The notes beneath the pieces are model-generated. The model was not told the DNA's origin, did not search any database, and saw only the letters and a list, made by a program, of their open reading frames with translations. From Fragilaria radians (Eukaryota > Bacillariophyta > Fragilariophyceae > Fragilariales > Fragilariaceae), in contig CAAAJI010000135.1 of NCBI GenBank assembly GCA_900642245.1, positions 82,351-92,944 on the forward strand: a stretch of 10,594 bases of DNA, in the 5' to 3' direction. Numbering within the stretch: the stretch's first letter is position 1; each line of letters starts with the position of its first letter. Positions 1 through 8,340 of this stretch are shown one piece after another. A program made the translations under genes and the position numbers.

Positions 1-107
1 TTTCGTTATTCTAAGTCAATCTTACAATATTATGTGTACTTTGCTTCTGATGTAAATGTGGTAAAATTCTCTCAATTGATTCATACCATGTCAAAGTAGT
101 GATACCT

Positions 108-457
108 TTATTTTTTCTCGGAGTAATGCATGCCTTTCTTCCTTAGCCAATTAACTAAATTACGAGTAGCCTTAGAGTCATAGATCAAAGTCTTTTTTAT
201 ATCTGAACCTCCCATCCTTTGACCGATTAATATATTCCTTCCTCAAAAGTTTAAAATATGTTTGTCAAAAAGTGTATAGCCTTGAACTCGATCATTTCGT
301 GCATCCAGCTTATGTATTTACATTTTGCAAACTTAAACTCGAAATCGACAACTACTACACATTGAACTCTTGCAATTCTTTTCAATCGAAACAATAGTAG
401 AACCATCCCCTTGAACGGACAAAGTGTGAATACAATTTCACGTCCAATTAAAAGCAT
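108..457 (-). pseudogene. decayed protein-coding remnant, possibly piggyBac-like transposase
   Basis: Several short minus-strand reading frames lie end to end. One runs 457-251 and contains CPFKG. A second frame reads GYTLFDKHILNF (about 280-246), stops at TGA 243-245, and continues open over 242-111 with the stretches LIGQRMGGSDIKK and IYDSKATRNLVNWLRKKGMH, ending at TAA 108-110. In piggyBac (DDE_Tnp_1_7) transposases, a FKG/FRG motif is followed by GYxxxF, then LG, then a D..FTS..L...L...G segment that carries a catalytic Asp. The order here fits and the spacing is roughly right, but every single match is weak and the FTS triplet reads KAT. Frame changes and internal stops mean no intact product. 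It could instead be unrelated decayed coding sequence or chance frames; in AT-rich DNA open frames of 40-70 codons are common. Confidence 0.28.
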
Positions 458-1152
458 ATTAATACCTTAAACAACTTGAATTGCTTTTCATCATATAATT
501 AACCAAAATGATTATAGAATTGAGACATATACATTTTGAAGGTAACTGAATGACAGACCTTTAAAACTGTGTTTATAAAACATCATTTCAACAAAAGATA
601 AATTGGCCAACGACAATCAAGTCCTCCCTTATCCTTTTACATTTTTAAGCATCCAACCTACAGAGCAACCAACAAAAAGTTGAAATTTTTCATCTAGCTT
701 ATAAAATTTACATTCAAGCATCAGCAACTTAACAAAGTCTAGTGAAAAAGATCTTTCAACAGATAACCTTTACAGTGATGAACGATTGTCCAAACCATGC
801 ATTCCATCAAATATATCCAGTAAAACATATTTCATTCAACCAATATCCTAAATTCACATTCCACTATCAAAGTATCAACAAAGTAGCATAGAGTGGAGAC
901 AAAGCATCAACGGTATCATTTTCCTTCATTGAAGCGGCACAAAAGAAAAAAGCTCCCTTTTTATCTTTTCCAGGTACAACCAGTCTGACTTATCTCACCA
1001 TAACGCTATTCACAGGAGCAAAGCCAGTATCGAAGCGCTTAATTTTATTGCTCAAGATGTTATTGCAGATCTGCCATACATGGTGTTTTGAAATAATTGC
1101 ACCGTTATAATTGTTTTGGCTAATAACAACATACCCCCAGCACACGTAGACC
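458..1152. other. spacer upstream of the deacetylase gene; no gene recognised
   Basis: AT-rich sequence without a long open frame. On the minus strand, 835-629 reads as one frame with an ATG at 835-833, a single internal TAA (770-772) and the segment LDFVKLLMLECKFYKLDEKF, but I recognise no family in it. It may belong to the same decayed material as 108-457. The last 150 bases or so before 1153 should hold the promoter and 5' leader of the deacetylase; I see no clear TATA box and no tRNA-like structure. Confidence 0.4.
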
Positions 1153-2492
1153 ATGACGAAAAAGCGAGTTTCCTACTTTTATCATCCTGAAGTGGGCCAT
1201 TTTTACTATGGTCCATCTCATCCTATGAAACCTCACCGTCTTAAGCTAGCACATCATTTGCTATTAGCGTACGAACTGTATAAGGAGATGGATTGCTACC
1301 GTCCACATCCTGCAACGATGGGTGAAATGACACAATTCCATTCGGAGGAATACTTGTCGTTCTTATCGAAGTGTTCTCCGGATAATACCAGGACGTATCA
1401 TGCACAGATGCAAAGATTCAACGCGGGTGAATTTACGGATTGTCCCGTCTTTGATGGCGTTTTAGACTTTAGTTCCCTGTCTGCTGGTGCATCTCTTGAT
1501 GCGGCTGTCCAATTGGCTCAGGGCCAATCTGACATTTGTATCAATTGGAGTGGTGGACTCCATCATGCAAAGAAAAGTGAGGCTAGTGGTTTCTGTTATG
1601 TCAATGATATTGTTTTGGCAATCTTGGAATTGTTGAAAGTCTATGCACGCGTATTGTACATAGATATTGATGTACATCACGGTGATGGCGTCGAAGAAGC
1701 ATTCTACTGTACCGATCGGGTTATGACACTCTCATTACACAAATATGGAGATTTCTTCCCGGGGACAGGACATTCCTCGGAGACGGGTGCCAAGGAGGGT
1801 ACAGGATTCAGTGTCAATGTTCCACTTCACAGCGGTATGTGCGATCGCACCTACCAAGATTTATTTCGGCCTATAGTAGCCAAAATTATGGAAGTATATC
1901 AACCAGGTGCTGTTGTATTGCAGTGTGGTGCAGATAGTATCGCCGGGGACCGATTGGGTCCCTTCAACTTGACCCTCAGGGGCCACGCGGAATGTATCGA
2001 ATATGTCAAATCATTCAACGTTCCCACTCTGATATTGGGAGGAGGTGGTTATACCATCCGCAATGTAGCGCGTCTATGGTGCTATGAGACGTCCGTAATT
2101 TGTGAAAAGGAAGTCTCGAACGAAATACCATTTAATGATTATTATGAGTATTATGCTCCTGATTTTGAATTACATGTGAAGAAGGAAAATGCGGATAATA
2201 TGAATTCACCAGAGTAAGTATCATGGTCAGAGTGGACTTGAGACACTAGGTTGCATTCTTACATCTTACTCTGCTTGACAGGTATTTGGAAAGTATTAAA
2301 ATTGAACTTTTACAGCAGTTGCAGAACCTACAAGGAGCACCCTCCATACAAATGCAACAGGTGCCACCTTTGTTCCAAAGGGAGCACGACAATTCAGAGG
2401 AGAATCCAGACGAACGTCCTCGACATAAGACACGTAACGGTGATGGAGAACGAAAAAGTCATGAATCCGAGTTGTATGATGCCGTCGATTGA
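1153..2492 (+). CDS. HDAC: class I histone/lysine deacetylase (RPD3/HDAC1-3 type), two exons
   Basis: Zinc-dependent hydrolase that removes acetyl groups from lysines, classically on histone tails inside nuclear corepressor complexes. Exons are 1153-2213 and 2282-2492; joined they encode 423 aa, close to human HDAC3 (428 aa). An in-frame TAG at 1147-1149 fixes the start. Visible landmarks: HPMKPHRL near residues 23-30; the HH pair in GGLHHAKK (H137, H138); DVHHGDG with zinc ligands D173 and H175; third zinc ligand D261 in GADS; catalytic Tyr Y300 in GGGGYT; and a YLESI...APSIQM.QVPP segment from residue 355, typical of the class I C-terminal end of the fold, followed by a charged, probably disordered tail. 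All catalytic residues are present, so the enzyme should be active. By sequence it mixes HDAC1- and HDAC3-like positions (HKYGxxFPGTG loop length as in HDAC1, APDFxLH as in HDAC3), so I do not assign a subtype. It converges with the minus-strand gene at 2655. Confidence 0.96.
2214..2281 (+). other. 68-bp spliceosomal intron in the deacetylase gene
   Basis: The first reading frame stops at TAA 2215-2217 exactly where class I deacetylases continue. A GTAAGT donor starts at 2214 and an acceptor (CTTGACAG) ends at 2281. Removing 2214-2281 rebuilds a GAG codon (GA+G) and joins NSPE to YLESIKIE, the expected family sequence, in frame. The intron is phase 2 and has a pyrimidine-rich stretch before the acceptor. 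Because TAA overlaps the donor, retaining the intron would end the protein at residue 354. Confidence 0.93.
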
Positions 2493-2548
2493 ATGTAACT
2501 TTTCACAGTTTATGACTAGACAATAGATGTAAGCAGAATATCTTTCTA

Positions 2549-2554
2549 AATAAA
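2549..2554 (+). terminator. AATAAA polyadenylation signal of the deacetylase gene
   Basis: A canonical AATAAA lies 57 bases after the stop codon. It falls in the 162-bp space between the two convergent genes, so the mRNA end probably reaches close to, or into, the 3' end of the opposite gene. Confidence 0.6.
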
Positions 2555-2654
2555 GGATAATGTTTTGATCGGATAAGTGTTCACGATAGCAAGGCATATC
2601 CGTTTGACAATAGAATAGGAAGAAAACAGGAATATGTGTAGGCTTCGTTAAATT

Positions 2655-3746
2655 TTATGATAGATCCTCGTCTAAATCGCTTCTCGCGGATGATTGAAAT
2701 ACACCTTGTTCGTACATCTCTGTAAGTTCTTGACAACTTTTACTTCGAAGTGTCTTTTCATTTTGTTGAGCAATTTTGTCGGTAACGATAGGTCCCGCTG
2801 AATCAATGACATCTGTCCAAACTAAAGTAACGGTAGGATAGGGTGTTTTCTTTTCAAAGTTAAGAGATGGTGAATCCTCTTCCTCCCCAAACGTCCATTC
2901 GTGATGAAAGGGTGCCAAGGTAATGAAATTGGATAAATCCTCCTCGCTTTCCTCCTGATCCTGTTGGACAGTCGTACTTATTGTACCCCAATCAAGCAAA
3001 TCTTCGAAATCACAAAACCAATTGTAAAATTCTACAAAGTCCCAAGTTTTATCCTCACATACGATGAAGACAATTGCAACGGATGGATCCAATTCATTAC
3101 GATCAATCGATTCTCGGAACCACAGAGCAGAATTACGGATGGCATCTTCCATACTATCTTTATCGGAGACACATACGATAGAAAGTGATTGAGAATGTAC
3201 AGATGAATATGCCCAAGGACATAGGGATAGTGGAATCACAAAGTTGCAACACCAACGCCATGTTTCTTGCACAGATTTGGGTGGTTTCCTAGATGATCCT
3301 TCGATTGGATACCAAGACATTGATGAGGATGATGATTCCAATACATCATTCCCAATTTCTTTCTGATCTGGGTCCTCGGATAATGACGTCAATTTCCCGT
3401 TAAGACGTGTCTCCCAAAAGGGCATTGGATCTTGTAGCAAACTTTGTGGATTGCAATCAACATCATCTTCTAATGCGGAAATATGAATGGGACGATAATG
3501 ATTGAAGAATTCCATTGATGATGATGACAATGATACATCATACAAGGGACGAAACTTGTGGGAATGTCTATCTGTCATTCGTTGCCACTGAAAGAATTTG
3601 GAGTTTGTTGCCGTGTAAACCCATCCGTCTGCTACTACAATCAAATCCGATGGCAACAACACCAATCGAAATAGTTGAAAGGAATGATAATGGCATGAAA
3701 ATAGAACTACTCCTAAACGACGTAGTAACGAGGGATTGCTGCCCAT
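2655..3746 (-). CDS. DUF1415-family protein with long N-terminal extension
   Basis: A 363-aa protein. Residues about 157-340 match the DUF1415 family (mostly bacterial, roughly 170-200 aa, function unknown): ETWRWCCNFVIPLSLCPWA at 161-179 corresponds to the family's W..E.VI.LNLCPFA motif with the invariant Cys (C176); IVFIVCED near 225-232 matches the hydrophobic strand before DF; APFHHEW.F (278-286) matches the FHP.Y.F block; KKTPYPTVTLVW (299-310) matches RSPYPTLHLLR. The order and spacing fit well. The first 155 residues or so are extra: the first 33 have no acidic residue but contain Arg, Ser and hydrophobic runs, which could be an organelle or secretory targeting sequence (inference), followed by a Ser/Asp-rich linker. 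The ATG at 3746 follows an in-frame TGA 30 bases upstream; a start at Met57 is possible. The family role is unknown, so no reaction is proposed. Confidence 0.82.
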   Translation of the reverse strand: MGSNPSLLRRLGVVLFSCHYHSFQLFRLVLLPSDLIVVADGWVYTATNSKFFQWQRMTDRHSHKFRPLYDVSLSSSSMEFFNHYRPIHISALEDDVDCNPQSLLQDPMPFWETRLNGKLTSLSEDPDQKEIGNDVLESSSSSMSWYPIEGSSRKPPKSVQETWRWCCNFVIPLSLCPWAYSSVHSQSLSIVCVSDKDSMEDAIRNSALWFRESIDRNELDPSVAIVFIVCEDKTWDFVEFYNWFCDFEDLLDWGTISTTVQQDQEESEEDLSNFITLAPFHHEWTFGEEEDSPSLNFEKKTPYPTVTLVWTDVIDSAGPIVTDKIAQQNEKTLRSKSCQELTEMYEQGVFQSSARSDLDEDLS

Positions 3747-4461
3747 GAAAATCCCAATTTTTAGAAGGCAATTTCAAAAATTCTAACTTCGGTATAACGG
3801 TTTCTCTTCGGAGGACAATGTATGGTAACCATAGTATCCATTCCTTTTTTGATATGCATAATACAACCTGTTGTTTCGTTGGAGGCAAGAATATGTATTA
3901 ATGCCAAAGTCACCCGCTTCTCGCAACTGATTTACCTAAACATGATTTCATGGGCAGCGGGGGAAATCTTTCCATTATTTCCTAAATAAGTCTGGTATGG
4001 TATGTTTATCATCAAGTTTCCGTGGATAACCTTGAATTCGACTATATTTCATGTGTATTGATTTAGAAATCATTGGCAATGTTGTTGTGTAAAATATTCA
4101 ATTATTCAGAAACGTTTATGCATGCTTTCTAATCACCTCACAAAATAATTCTTTCTCATTTTGGTCAAGCTGTATCATGATTACCCATAAGAATTTGCAA
4201 TGGGATTAAGATGGAGAATTAGGGACATCCATCTGCTAGGAAATGTTCCAATCTATATTGTACAATTTGTTCGGGTAGGGAAATACTTCTATTAGCCTGC
4301 CTAACAGTAGACCAATAGCCATCACTGACTCCTTTGCAAATGAGGTATGGTCGTCGTGAAAAAGTATGGTATGTCAAAGACATGACACGGCTGATATTGC
4401 ATTTACAGGATGTATTCCGTGATAAAGGCTAGATATTTAACTCCAATACTCTTTTTGATTG

Positions 4462-4475
4462 TTACATGCATGTAA
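4462..4475. repeat. 14-bp perfect palindrome TTACATGCATGTAA
   Basis: The sequence equals its own reverse complement across 14 bases, and a second GCATGT copy follows a few bases later (GCCTGCATGTG). CATGCATG-type cores are recognised by some eukaryotic DNA-binding proteins (for example RY elements bound by plant B3 domains), but no specific factor can be named here. It is far from both gene starts. Confidence 0.45.
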
Positions 4476-4924
4476 GCCTGCATGTGATCCCAATGCACAG
4501 TGCTCTTTAGGATACAAAATATTATATAATGCTAGCAGAAATATTCACTTCTTACAAGCAATCTACGATTGTTACTAGAATCCGTTAAGATACATGACCA
4601 ATAACATATGAAAATAAACTGGTTAAATATGTGTCAGTAAGGAAGATAAAATCAGATTGCTTATCCATATGAGTAATTATTTGTTTAGATCCTTCATCAT
4701 AGAATTTGGAAAAATCGAGAAAAAGAGAGACAGCTAGGTAACTATATAACAACAAATATTAGTTCAACTTTTATTTCATTAAGAGGGGTAAGTGACGTAC
4801 CAAAATATGTGAATCAAAGGTTATCAACTTACTTTCCAAGGAGTCAATCGGGGCCATTCGCATACGTGCCAGGACAAGTAATTGCTTACGAAATTATATT
4901 CTGTATTTTCTGCTAAGTTGCTAT

Positions 4925-4948
4925 GTACGAGCAGCTCCGCTCAAGTAC
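4925..4948. repeat. small imperfect inverted repeat
   Basis: GTAC-GAGC (4925-4932) pairs with GCTC-(AA)-GTAC (4939-4948) around a six-base loop with a two-base bulge. It is relatively GC-rich for the surrounding DNA. No run of T follows and no known RNA gene is recognised. Confidence 0.35.
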
Positions 4949-5383
4949 CATTATGGGCATAAAAATAAACACAAATAGAGGTTATCAGAGTTTGTTTTGG
5001 TAAGATTATACACTGAACGGTTGGAAAAAGTTAACACAAGTTATGATATATTTTTTTCTTTGTCCCAAAAAGGAGGCTCACGTATCATTTGTTGAAAGGT
5101 TTTCTTTTTGTCAATTTTTCATTTCACCTAATCATAGTGAATTCAATGGCATATCTCAATTGCTAATACTAATTGCTTTCACGAGGTTGTCAATAAATAC
5201 ACTATGAGCAATTTAGACCTCCAAGATTAGAAATTCGATCTTGTCTGTTTGTCGCAAAGGGTCTGGATCGACCCTGACATTTTGGAATCAGTCTTGCCTG
5301 CTATCTGTGCAATTTTTCCGTCGACGGTTGAGTCAATAGGACATTCTCCGATCGGTTAAATTGTAACGACTGGTTGGCTTTGA

Positions 5384-5400
5384 ATGACTTAGATGACTTA
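5384..5400. promoter_or_regulatory. tandem ATGACTTA pair upstream of the 206-aa gene
   Basis: ATGACTTA occurs at 5384-5391 and again at 5393-5400, about 250 bases before the start at 5645. TGACTTA resembles a bZIP/AP-1-type half-site arrangement (TGAC core). A regulatory role is inferred only from position and repetition. A short inverted repeat GACAGT...ACTGTC lies at 5463-5479. Confidence 0.2.
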
Positions 5401-5644
5401 TTCCCTTTAGACTTTTTTCTCTCATTCTAATTCCAGAAGGGAAAAGTTTCTTAGAATCAGTGGACAGTGTTGGACTGTCGTGTTGCGGATCCGATTTTCG
5501 ACTGCTATGTAATTAACACCTGTTAAGCCCAGATTTACGACTAGGACATTACTTTTCGTCTAGACTACATACATTTTAGGTTCGCTCATACATCCAAAAC
5601 GAACGTTGCAAGCTAAAGTGTGGATTCGAGATTATTTGTAAGGA

Positions 5645-6265
5645 ATGTGGAAGCAGAAGATTACAGGTCGATGGAGAAAGTATGCATATATGCATGACGA
5701 TCAGAGTAGTCACGGCACTTTGACATGCATTGACGAACGTAGGCCGATGAGTCGTGATAAAGCGGTCTCAAGTTCTTCGCTGGGAACATCAGCGACAGTG
5801 CTAGAAGACTTATCTTATGCTTCTAGTCATGCTACTCGAATGCGAACGTCAATCAATGACGATGATGACAATTCATTACCTGCAAGCTCCAGCTATAAAT
5901 ATGTCTCTCAAAGAAGGATGCGTCAACTTCATGAAAGATTACAGGAAAGTGACGCAGAGGACACAAGTAGCAACTTATTTGAAGGAAATTCCAATGGAAA
6001 CGAAGGCAGTATGGCAGACATAATGTACCAGCAAGGGGAAGAATATCACCTCACCATAAGGTCAGATGATGAGAGGGTAGTGAAATCTCCACGTGGTTCC
6101 AAATCATCTAGGCGTAAGAGTTTGCCCGAACTTGAGATACTTTCCCTTCAAGGCCGTGGAGACTTTCCTTCTAGAATGGATGACATACAATTCCGATCGT
6201 TGGATCTAACACCATGGGGTCATTTAGGATTTGATGATACGAGCAGTGATGAAGAGGATGACTAG
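5645..6265 (+). CDS. orphan Ser/Asp-rich protein, 206 aa, paralogue of the gene at 8581
   Basis: No known domain recognised. An in-frame TAA at 5639-5641 directly precedes the ATG and supports the start. Order of features: basic N-terminus MWKQKITGRWRKY; a Ser/Thr block VSSSSLGTSATVLEDLS (41-57); an acidic DDDD (72-75); a helical, charged stretch QRRMRQLHERLQESDAED (89-106); a basic motif KSSRRKSLPELE (153-164) that fits an R-R-x-S basophilic-kinase site (S159); and an acidic tail ending DDTSSDEEDD (197-206) that fits CK2-type sites. There is no signal peptide or membrane segment, so it is likely soluble and largely disordered, cytosolic or nuclear (inference). The N-terminal block and the KSSRRKS motif recur in the 356-aa protein downstream on the same strand, which argues for a real, duplicated gene. 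Function unknown. Confidence 0.72.
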   Translation: MWKQKITGRWRKYAYMHDDQSSHGTLTCIDERRPMSRDKAVSSSSLGTSATVLEDLSYASSHATRMRTSINDDDDNSLPASSSYKYVSQRRMRQLHERLQESDAEDTSSNLFEGNSNGNEGSMADIMYQQGEEYHLTIRSDDERVVKSPRGSKSSRRKSLPELEILSLQGRGDFPSRMDDIQFRSLDLTPWGHLGFDDTSSDEEDD

Positions 6266-7231
6266 AAAAATTATTATGTTTTAGGAGAAAAGTTGACAAG
6301 CATGGATGGAAGGGAACTCGCAAAATGAGAGGCATCTGTTATTGTCAAATGTCTTGTAATATATCCTATGCTTCTTGACTGCGAGAATTAATGGGAATTA
6401 TCGAGTAATTGATTTTTTTTCAATAAACTTTTCCAAGGAGCAATGTCACCGCTTTCTTGATTTTCGGCTCAATGACATCAAATGGTCAGAAATTGAGATG
6501 AAGCATGTCTGGGAGAGAATCTTAATGTTCAAAAGATAAGTAATGTCAAAAGTAGACTACATACAAGTTCATTTATAAACTGTATTAAAGCTGAGTTTGT
6601 CCTGTGAGGGTTATGTCAACTTTCTCGAAGAGTAATTGTGTACCTACAAACATTGCACATTTTTTGCTAGTGAGGTATTATTCCTGTTCTTTGATTCTCC
6701 CTTTAGTATTTTTCATGTTGTACTATGGCAAGAATCAGTGCTCACAGCAAGAAGGAAACGTTGTACTCAAAACTTTGCTGAAAACAGTGAAATAGGGCTG
6801 GCAAAGTAAGACATTTTAAATCTCATACAAAAAATTGAAGTTTTGGTTCTATGGTCTTTAGGACGACGCCAAGAAGATCATCATCCATGTTCCATAGTAG
6901 ATCAGTGTCATCAATAAATTTAAATTTTTTTCTGACTTTGCACATTTTGTTGCGACACCTAATCTGAAGGAATTCATGATTAGAGATAACACATCGGCAC
7001 ATACAACTAAAATTTTAAACATCTGAATTGAAGAAGTTAATATAATTTTATAGATCAAATATTCGTAAATAGAACCGTGCAAATACTACATCATAAAATG
7101 AAATATTCTTCTAGATCATTTTTTTGAATCACGGAAGTTACTGGAAGAAGTATCTTAGAAGAAATATGCTGGGATGAAAAAATACAATATTCCATTGCAA
7201 TTCTTGTTTCCTGAGTTCACTCCAAGGAGTG
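6266..7231. other. spacer with 3' UTR of the 206-aa gene; only weak small frames
   Basis: The first part is the 3' untranslated region. A 60-codon plus-strand frame from ATG 6613 to 6795 contains a hydrophobic run (FLLVRYYSCSLILPLVFFML) that could be a membrane segment. A 59-codon minus-strand frame at 7002-6823 is rich in Cys at its start and acidic later (IDDTDLLWNMDDDLLG). Neither has a homologue I recognise or supporting signals, and both are the size expected by chance in AT-rich DNA, so I do not call genes. Confidence 0.35.
6422..6427 (+). terminator. AATAAA, probable polyadenylation signal of the 206-aa gene
   Basis: A canonical AATAAA about 157 bases after the stop codon, preceded by an oligo-T run. 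The position is plausible for a 3' UTR; no transcript data to confirm it. Confidence 0.4.
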
Positions 7232-8174
7232 ATTTCATTGAGGCGCAAAAAGAAGCGCTTCTAAGCCCTAAACAAAACCCTTCCCAATGATGAGGCAATA
7301 ATGATAAAGGAAGTACAATGTAAACCCCAGTTAGCCTCAGAGTTTCATTGTACACCCTCAATACTGAACCTGTTCAACAACTCATATCAGACTTTAGAGT
7401 TATGGCTTTATATATTGAAGGGTTGCACTCCATTTTCCTAATTTGCAAGATATCTTCACTAGTTTGAGTGGACTGCCATTTGCAAACCAATGGATCTTAA
7501 CATGGAAAATGAATAAATTACTATGCATTATCGTTTTACCTTGTGAAAATTAATTCCAATTACAGGTTAACCAAGGAAATTCTATGCACTCCTATTTTTT
7601 CGAAGCTAGGTATCCCAACTTTATACCTGACCTTGAAGGGTGTACTTGGACCATGTTCTAGTAGCCAAAATGAGTTTTTAAAATGAACCTCTCCAAGAAC
7701 TTGAACAAAAATGAGATGGCGGCACTAAGTTCTTTATTGACATAGAGAAATGTGCTTTTGCAACTCAAGCGTTTGAATACTTTGGGTGTTTAACTACAAA
7801 AGCTAGCCCTTTCCCACAAACTTCTAAGCAATTGCACTCCTTAGTCCTATCTCCTAGTTTGGATAAATGCAGCCAATTTAGTACCTTCTGTTTCCAGATG
7901 TTTTCCATTTCAAAGAAATGTGTCATCATAGCAAAGGTGGACTACCAATGAGTGTCATTTTGTTTAATTGGTTGAACTTTGGCAGAATAACGTAGTTTGG
8001 CTGCTTGTTTGATGGTTGAATGTTCAATTATCAAATCATTTACCTTCTTGAGGATATATTCATTTGATGTTAGGAATCGTTTATCTCCCGGATTCAGTTG
8101 GCAACTTCCACAACCAACAATGGGACATGGGCAGTCAAAGCCTTATAAATGCTACATTTGTCCCTGACAAGGAA
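7232..8174 (-). pseudogene. hAT-superfamily transposase, heavily decayed
   Basis: Reading 8174 down to 7232 recovers, in order, motifs of hAT transposases. FLVRDKCSIYKAL (from 8174) corresponds to the family's FLVGDNCSxNKAL. VGCGSCQLNPGDK matches GCASHRLNLAVK. AAKLR...NDTHW-stop-STFAMMTHFFE matches AAKLR...N.TRWSSTF.M..RFFE; the TAG is at 7942-7944. KVFKRLSCKSTFL (from about 7783) matches ESVSKKLQ....L. YIKP...VVEQVQY (from 7414) matches YINP..IPPTSN.VERLFS. GLEALLFAPQ-stop-N (7267-7232) matches the C-terminal TLEALLFLKVN of the dimerisation domain. A frame change lies near 8117 and another between about 7870 and 7780; the last four blocks share one frame, with about a dozen stops. Decayed sequence may continue upstream to about 8340. 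No product is possible. I could not locate terminal inverted repeats or the 8-bp target duplication. Confidence 0.78.
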
Positions 8175-8340
8175 AGATTGACTTTTCTGATTTGATGCGA
8201 CTCTGATCGTTTCCTAGAATTTTGTCGATTTATTAAAGTCCTCGTCATTATTCTTGGTACGTACATTGATTCAATTAGAGCAATTCAGAGAATCTTCGTT
8301 AAAAAGTTTGAAGGGTCTATAGATATGTAGAAAGAAGAAC

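Larger units (their letters stand above)
3747..5644. other. long spacer between divergent genes; no gene recognised
   Basis: It separates the start of the DUF1415 gene (minus) from the start of the 206-aa orphan (plus), so it should contain both promoters. Minus-strand open stretches occur at 4428-4219 (ATG at 4383; includes KGVSDGYWSTVRQANRSI), 4758-4585 (includes LFLDFSKFYDEGSKQI) and 4073-3975 (MISKSIHMKYSRIQ...). None shows a family I recognise and each is within what AT-rich DNA gives by chance. A 31-codon plus-strand frame at 4340-4432 is antisense to the first. No tRNA or repeat array was found. Confidence 0.4.

Noticed and set aside
1462..1680. Minus-strand open frame of 72 codons inside the deacetylase
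   Set aside because: It is antisense to the catalytic core of a clearly conserved gene and has no homologue I recognise.
2213..2217. Premature stop (pseudogene) in the deacetylase
   Set aside because: The stop lies inside a consensus GTAAGT donor and removal of 2214-2281 restores the family sequence in frame.
2251..2526. Plus-strand frame of 91 codons after the deacetylase's first exon
   Set aside because: It is a different frame over the intron and exon 2; the 2282-2492 frame continues the deacetylase family sequence after splicing.
3568..3888. Minus-strand frame of 106 codons overlapping the DUF1415 N-terminus
   Set aside because: It begins at a TTG with a stop just upstream and no ATG, and overlaps the gene whose domain is recognised in another frame. 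A spliced 5' exon cannot be fully excluded.
4219..4432. Overlapping small frames on both strands (54 aa minus, 30 aa plus)
   Set aside because: Both look protein-like, but frames of this size are expected by chance in AT-rich DNA and neither has homology or splice support.
4585..4758. LFLDFSKFYDEG as reverse-transcriptase motif A (FLDFSKAFD) of a non-LTR element
   Set aside because: Only this short similarity is present; no YADD-type motif or other RT block was found around it, so it is most likely chance.
6613..6795. 60-aa plus-strand frame with a hydrophobic segment
   Set aside because: Length is within chance and there is no homologue or regulatory signal; recorded only in the spacer description.
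7155..7361. 68-codon minus-strand frame
   Set aside because: It overlaps the C-terminal part of the decayed hAT transposase in another frame, where the family motif GLEALLF is read; this frame has no recognisable content.
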